Part shown: positions 57,781 to 64,000 of the stretch, in pieces | Numbering within the stretch: position 1 is the first letter of the stretch | Layout of the letters: each line of letters begins with the position of its first letter | From: Dermatemys mawii | Lineage: Eukaryota > Chordata > Testudines > Dermatemydidae | Reading direction: 5' to 3' | Length of the DNA stretch: 64,000 bases | NCBI GenBank assembly: GCA_007922305.1 | Contig: ML677333.1 | Location: forward strand, 19,365,555-19,429,554 | The notes under the pieces: model-generated | What the model saw: only the letters and a program-made list of their open reading frames with translations | The model's database searches: none | What the model was told of the DNA's origin: nothing | Position numbers and translations under genes: made by a program

Positions 57781-58561
57781 AACATCAAAGATACTTGGTT
57801 AAATCTCTCTCTCATACATACACATACACACCTGGAGAGACTGCAGTTAGAAGTGAAGATTCTCAGAACATATACACTGAACCAGGGTATGCTGGTTCAT
57901 ATACTTTGGGAGAAAACACTGGAGAGTTTGGAGTAACTGATTTTCACCATTTTTCTGGCTACTTATCTTGAGACTATTTCAGCTACTTCTCCAAGGTACA
58001 AGTACCAAATAAAATAAAGCACAGTAGTGATGGCAAAAACAGTCCAGAAAACAAAGAGACAAGCAACCCAAGAGCTTTCTTTTTATATTGTTAAGTCAGT
58101 TAGGGTGAAATCCTGCCCCTATGGAACTCAGTAGGAATTTTCCCATTGATTTTAATGGGACAAGTCTACCATAGTTTCATTGTGCTACAACTACAGTATT
58201 GTGATTATACTTCTGAACTATTCGCAGTGCAAAAACATTTTTAAACACAGAAGAGGATTAAGGTTAGAAAAAAGTGTGCAGTCCAGCTGATTATCTCCAA
58301 CCTGGCTCTGACCAACACTCAAGCACAATTGCTTGTAGCAGTAGAGCTCTCTTTATTGAGCCAACTCCAACAGCCTAATCACCGATGAGCTTTTTGAATA
58401 TTCTGCATTCTCCTGATTTTCAAGTGCCTATAGGTCCAGTGAAGCAGTAATGGCTAGCCATTGCCAGATGGCTGCCGGAGTGGTTGCTCATATACCACTT
58501 CTGCTGGATAAGGACAAGTGTACGACTGATGCATTTCTCAAGGTGTAGAGAACACTATAGG
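57781..58561. other. No gene; one MITE half
   Basis: 'tgaaatcctgcccctatgga' to 'ttcccattgattttaatggg' (58110-58160) is another 'gacttcaatggg' remnant. Nothing else recognised. Confidence 0.45.
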
Positions 58562-59174
58562 TAGGATCCTACCAAATTCACAGTCCATTTTCATCAATTT
58601 CACGATTTTAGGATTTATTTTAAAAATCATAATTTCAGATATTGAAACATGAAATTTCATGGCGTTGTAATTGTAGGCATGTAGGGAGTTCACAAGGTTA
58701 TTGTAGAGGAGGTTGTGGTACTGCTACCCTTATTGCAGCGATGCTGCCTTCACAGTTTGAGCACAGCAGTTGTTGGCTGGGAGTCCAGCTCTGAAGGCAG
58801 AGCCGCCGCCAGCAGGAGCACAGAAGTAAAGATAGCATGGTATTGGATTGCAAGCCTTACTGCTGCACTGCTGCTGGTGGCGCACTGCCTTCAGAGCTGA
58901 GCACCCGTCCAACAGTTGCCACTCTTTGGCCACCCAGCTCTGAAGGCAGAGTAGAAATAAGGGTGACAATACCGTGACCCTCCTAAAATAACCTTACAAT
59001 CCCCCTTCAACTCCTTTTGGGTCAGGGCTCCCGATTTGAGATATGCTGGTCTCCTCCATGAAATCTGTATAGGACAGAGTAAAAGCGCACACAAGACCAG
59101 ATTTCTTGGGTGGGGAGACCAGATTTCATGGTCCGTGATGCATTTTTCATGGCTGTGAATTTGATAGGGCCCTA
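58562..59174. mobile_element. MITE with 'tagggccctaccaaattcac' type ends
   Basis: The left end 'taggatcctaccaaattcac' is the inverse of the right end 'gtgaatttgatagggcccta'. Inside, 'cagctctgaaggcagag' occurs in both orientations (58787, 58887, 58938). No transposase or clear target duplication was found. The open frames here come from the internal repeats. Confidence 0.72.
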
Positions 59175-60199
59175 ATAATCTCCTTTTATTCTGCATATTC
59201 AGCACAAAATTACAAACTCTATTCCTTATATTCAAGATAAAGTTTCCCCAAATCTTGGCCACCCTGCCTCTGTCCTCCATCTGAGAGAGTGAGATTAACT
59301 GCCAGCAAACATATGCTGTACCAGCACTAAAGACATATGCCAAGATTTTCAAATGACAGTACTCCTAAATCAAACAACTTAAACAAGTGGCCTCATTTTC
59401 AACACAGCTGAGCACTGAATACATTTTATGAGTCAGTCTTAGATAAACATTTAATAAAGGCATTCAAATAAGTATATTTCACTTCTTGTTTCTGGGTGAG
59501 CTTGCAAATTCAATGAGACCAACAGAGATATTTCTAGACCCATTTTGTTTAGATTTAGCTAGCTTGGATAAGCTTCCTAACTTTTGGATTCATACCTAAA
59601 ACAAAAAGAACCTCCAGATCTTTTGAAGGTTTATTCACTGCTATAATTTCTTAAGTGTTAAATGGCATTTTGTCTGTATCAGGTCTGCAGTGCTGCACCC
59701 TAACAGGAATACTCTCATCATCAAAATTATGATTCCCAGTGACTTGAAAAAACTGATTTACATGACTTTGGAAAACAGACTCATATGCTTAATAAACATT
59801 TGAATAATTCATTGTTTGCCATTTTAATTCAAACTTTGTTTCCTTTTGTTTTTAAAACTGCTATGATTACAAATTACTGTGTGAATATGGAACCATTCAA
59901 AGACACAAATAACCAAGGCGATCATTGGATATACATGTTAGTTCATTTACTCAATTCAAAGATGGCTACGTGTATGATGAAGTATCATGAAGTGGAAATG
60001 GCTCCAGGGAAAGACTGTGTATAAACTGCTTCTTTCAGATAGCCTACAGCATGTGCAACTACCTAGCAACTCACTGGAAACAGAAAACAAACAGTACAGA
60101 GGAAGGTTAAATCTTGCTTCAGTTTCTGGGCTGTTTTCTTGAGAAATGATTTTGACATGTCAACCTTTGTGTGTCTTTCGCTAGCTGTTAACTCGCCCT
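59175..60199. other. No recognised feature
   Basis: AT-rich sequence; nothing recognised. Confidence 0.4.
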
Positions 60200-61212
60200 A
60201 GAATGCTATCAAATTAACATGGTACATGTTAAATGAATTAAAAACTGGCTGATAGGTCTCAAGATGTAACTATCAACAAGGAATTGTCAAACAGGTGTGT
60301 TTCCAGGGGGATCTTGCAGGGACAGATTCTGTTTAACATTTTTATTCATGATTTGGAAGAAAACAAAATCAATGATAAAGTTTCAGACAACAAAAATTGG
60401 GAGAGTGGTAAATAATGAAGACGACAGGCCACTGATTCAGAGCAATCTAGTTACTTGGTAAACTGGGCATAAGAAAACTATATGCATATTAGTACAGCTA
60501 AATATAAACGTATACATCTAGCACCAGAGAATGTAGGCCATACATACGGGATAGTGGACTCTATCCTGAGTTGCAGTCACTCTGAAAAAGATGTGGGGAC
60601 CATGGTGGATAATTAGTTGAACATGAATGCTGTATGTGATGCTGTGGCCAAAAGCACTAATGTGATCCTGGGAATACTGAGCAGGAGCAGAGGTGTTATT
60701 TTACCCCTATATTTGGCACTGGTGCGACCGCTGCTGGAATGCTGTATCTAGTTAAGGTGCCCACAATTCAAGAAGGATGCCAATAAATTGGAGAGGGTTC
60801 GTAGAAGAGACACGAGAATGAATAGAGATTAGAAAACATACCTTATATTAATTTAATAAGCTAAATAGATTGGATTCCTTGAGTCTAACAAAGAGAAGAT
60901 TGAGGGCTGATTTGACTAGTCTATAAGTACTTATGTGGAAAACAAATATTTAATAAAGGGCTCCTCAATCTAGCAAATAAAGATTTAACATAACCCAATG
61001 GCTGGAAGTTGAAGCTAGACAATTTCAGATGGGGAAAAAGATGTAAATTTCTGACAATGAAGACCATTGGAACAATTTACCGAAGTGTTGCAGCAGACTC
61101 TACATCACTGACAATTTTTAAATCAGGATTTTTTTTTTTTTTTTAGAAGCTATGGTATAGGAATTTTGGGGAAATTCTGTGGTCCCTTCTGGCCTTGTAA
61201 TCTATGAATTAC
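60200..61212 (+). mobile_element. Degenerate CR1 LINE, RT C-terminus to 3' end
   Basis: The plus strand near 60310 gives GILQGQILFNIFIHDLEENK, the CR1 RT motif. 'ttggcactggtgcgaccgct', 'gctggaatgctgtatc' and 'aagaaggatgccaataaatt' follow the CR1 order. The 3' end is 'ttctggccttgtaatctatg'. Many stops; old. Confidence 0.8.
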
Positions 61213-62189
61213 CACTTGGTGTTGATATGTTTTGTAATTATGCTGTAATTTTTTTTTATAAAATTGTTCACAGAATTGCAGACATCTTTTATGATTCTTC
61301 TATTTTTATAATACTGAACAGCAGTGATGTACATAAACATTGTTAAGGAGGCTTGGTATGAACTTGGACATTTTGAAAAGTCAGCCTTAATTGTTTAAGT
61401 AGTTTTTTAATAAAAATCTTTGAAGCTACACAGTGATTTTTTTTAATCTTTAAAGACTTAAGTGAGATTCATGTATATATCCCAAATCTGAATCAAAACT
61501 CAAAATGAAGGTGGTTGAGTCACATTTCAAATGACACAGACATTTTAAAATGACATTGACAAACTGTCCCTAAAATGTACCTTCTTTAACAGAAAGAAAA
61601 TCTCATGCAACGTAACTGGAAAAAGGCTTTTATAACATTCTCTCATAGGGGTCTGATTATGTAAGGTTCTGGGCAACTCCTAGAAGACAAATGAATACCT
61701 TCAACTCTCACTGAAGTCAGTGGATACTGAGGGGACTCAGCAGCTCACAGGACCAAGCCTTCAGTATCTTATAGTCACTTCTTTAAAAAGCAACATTTCA
61801 AAACAGCACCAGGTTCTTTATAACAGTATATATTACAGTCAAATACCACACTTTGGTACATTTTGCTTATTTAACAGGAACCACTTTACCCCCTATAGAG
61901 CTCCAGATGAGGGGTGGAGTGGGGGAGGAGTTACTTTGAATCTCTTTTAAATCCCATTTTTTGCCACACTTTCTCCAACTCCCTCTTCTCATTTCTGCAG
62001 GTAGTTCCTACATTCCATTCATTTACAATTGAGGCAGCTACATCTGCACCATGAATAGGGGCTCAAGAGATACAGTCTATTGATCAAAGGCTTTTGGGAC
62101 ATATGTGATGCCCCTGGTGAAGAATGAGAGTGTAGTGATGTATCTGTGCTAAACTGTTATCATTTTCAGGATTTGGTACGTAGGCTCTA
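61213..62189. other. No recognised feature
   Basis: AT-rich sequence with a MITE-like 'actctcactgaagtcagtgg' near 61704. Confidence 0.4.
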
Positions 62190-62600
62190 GGAGTTGGTGT
62201 CTGTTATATGCAGAGTACTGTGCTCTAAGACCCCACAGACAGGTGGCCAGTTGCCATGGAGATGTGCTGCTGAATCTCTGTGGTGAGGTGATTGTGAGTT
62301 AGCACTGAAGGAAGGGCATGCTCTAGGATCAACTGATGTTTGAAGACCATGGAGCTGCCATCTGAACTGATCATTGTGCACCAAGATGGCAGGCAGGGAC
62401 CTGGCAAGTATTTGCAGGTGGACAGGGTCAAACCCTATGTCATTTAAGATGTTAAAAAGGCTAACTTTGTACATAAGCAGGGAGAGTTGGTGATTATCCA
62501 CCATGGAACTTCATATTCAGTACCTGAGTTAATCACAGTGGATGGGGTACACCTCTCTGATCTGGGATCAGACATTTTCCTGTACTACATTTAATGATGG
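62190..62600 (+). pseudogene. SGNH-hydrolase-like remnant of a retroelement
   Basis: Plus-strand frames give GRACSRIN-CLKTMELPSELIIVH (near 62307-62380), then in another frame GRDLASI, and finally VDGVHLSDLGSDIFL (62539-62583). These recall the block II and block V motifs of SGNH/GDSL esterases ('PxxLIIHLGGNDL' and 'DGVHLS..GNDLFL') carried by vertebrate retroelements such as DIRS/Ngaro types or the ORF1 of CR1-like LINEs. A middle part is missing and there are frameshifts, so it is dead. A minus-strand frame over the same bases is taken as a shadow. Confidence 0.45.
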
Positions 62601-64000
62601 AATTGTTAATCTGGGCATCCACTTAAGAGAAGGAGCAAAGTGAATTACTATTGCTCCTGGTGGCAGATGTCCAGTGCAGGTATTCATGTAACACATGCTC
62701 TGGTTCCCTGATAAACCAGACTTGGAATCAGGATTATGGGAGAGCATCCCCTAAAGAAACTGGCAGAAGGGGATAGGGCTCCTAAGGCCTGGTAGTTTGA
62801 GTACTACCCACTTTCCACCATACTCCCAACATTTGTGGAAGGGGAAGGACAGTTAAAAGTTAAAAGCTTGTAGGATGATGGGAAAAGGCTGCATCCAGCC
62901 CACCCCCAAGGTGGTATGGATCACAAAGGAATGCTGATAGTTTAGTATTAAGTTAATATAGTTGAACCTAGTTAAACCACATTAAACCACATTCTTTGTT
63001 TCCTGATTTTCTTTCTGTGATGGGACAATAACCCTTAAACCTTAATTTATTGTCTTAAGGACAGTTGCCTGTTGACATTTATTTGTGGGGGTCTACAGAA
63101 TGCTATAGATTCATTGCATAAGCACACTTGCTACTAACCTTGTTGGGACTTCAGGTACTACTACAAATAAAATGTTATTTAACAATAATTATGTTATTGT
63201 ACAGAGCCAAGTTATTATACAGTAGATACCCTATAGAAAAATGAGATATCCCTCTCCCCATTATTTAAGTTTGTTGCTAAATTCTAAACTCTTAGAAACA
63301 GCATTTGCAAGTTCTCTCTATACTATGTGATTTTGGTTTTTTGTTAAAGAATATATTTTTTAAACCTGATAAGAAGGAGGTAAAAAGCTATTTCAGTGGA
63401 ACTCTAAATCAAGTCTCAGTGTAGCCAGAAGGCTATCATAGACTTCCAATATTTTTAATAATTAATGCTATTTAAACTGTGCTACAAAATAAAAGAATCA
63501 AAACCAACAATTCTTACTCAAGAGCAATTCCCACAGGAGTCAATGTAAGGACATGAGGATTTGTCTGTAGAGAATAAAATGACTATTTTAAAGCTAAGTC
63601 AGCAGTGAATATCTAGTTATGTTCTTTGAACTCCTTAATATTGTTTTTTTGTATGAATATGTAATCTCTCTTCTATGCAATCCCCCACGTACATTGCTAA
63701 TACAGCAGTCACAGAATCCACCTTTTACTGAAGTACTGTGCTCCAGAATCTAGGGCATTATTAGAAAACCTCTATCCATTATGGTTATGAAGAAAACCTT
63801 CCAATTGCGAATTAAGTTCAAATCAATGCACCAGTGCCTGAATCTTTGAAACAATAGCTTGTAAAGGAAGAACAACTACACACTTTATCTTAGTGGGGTG
63901 TTGACTTTGAAATGTAATGAGGGCATTCTACTGCAACATTGTTAATTATTTCACTACTAATCATTCCAATAGAAACATCCAGCTAATGTGCTGTACCGCT
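62601..64000. other. No recognised feature
   Basis: AT-rich sequence; nothing recognised to the window end. Confidence 0.4.

Noticed and set aside
58891..59352. Open frame of 153 codons on the minus strand
   Set aside because: It begins in MITE modules and continues into unrelated sequence without a recognisable domain or codon pattern.
62187..62504. Minus-strand open frame of 105 codons as a gene
   Set aside because: The plus strand over the same bases shows SGNH-like motifs, so the minus-strand frame is most simply a shadow.

Overview
This window is vertebrate nuclear DNA, AT-rich and almost entirely made of interspersed repeats. The repeat set points to a turtle, most likely a cryptodire: several CR1 LINE remnants of different ages, a tRNA-headed SINE with a CR1-like tail (tortoise Pol III/SINE type), Penelope-like elements (PLEs) with a GIY-YIG endonuclease, many hAT-type MITEs with 8-bp target duplications, LTR remnants and old CORE-SINE (MIR-like) fragments. 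I found no convincing host protein-coding exon, no rRNA and no functional tRNA gene. The window reads as intergenic or deep intronic sequence. A 10-N assembly gap lies at 16983-16992.

Layout. 0-2 kb: long antisense CR1 covering the reverse transcriptase region and 3' end. 2-6 kb: three hAT MITEs, an unclassified repeat and a PLE tail. 6.8-9.3 kb: sense CR1, then a probable LTR remnant with a PLE tail. 10-14.3 kb: a MITE, a CR1 3' end, a fold-back PLE tail, a possible LTR and a broken pogo/Tigger transposase. 16-17.5 kb: a PLE tail with a 12-bp duplication and a second copy of the unclassified repeat. 21.8-24.7 kb: the most striking feature, an element with a 557-codon reading frame broken by one stop codon. 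It has a ZAD-like zinc finger and a possible DDE-type core, lies between imperfect inverted repeats, and carries a solo LTR with a perfect 5-bp duplication. 25-28.3 kb: a MITE inside a MITE, a second CR1 RT remnant, and a PLE body split by a 5'-truncated CR1. 29.8-34.5 kb: CR1 pieces, then a PLE split by an LTR retroelement, then a MITE. 34.5-49.9 kb: mostly unique AT-rich sequence with MIR-like fragments, a tortoise-type SINE and a non-CR1 LINE RT remnant. 49.9-53.1 kb: a nest of an LTR, a hAT MITE, a PLE with inverted ends and a second PLE tail. 53-64 kb: mostly unique sequence, a large MITE, a degenerate sense CR1 and an SGNH-hydrolase-like remnant.

How the parts relate. At least seven short repeats that would normally be called SINEs match the terminal repeat of the local PLEs. 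Where duplications can be read they are 11-13 bp, like that of the longer PLE copy, so PLE machinery probably moved them. The same tail folds into a hammerhead-ribozyme-like core with two departures from the consensus. The 21.8-24.7 kb element is the best candidate for something poorly described. All functional statements come from reading the sequence by eye; no database search was run.
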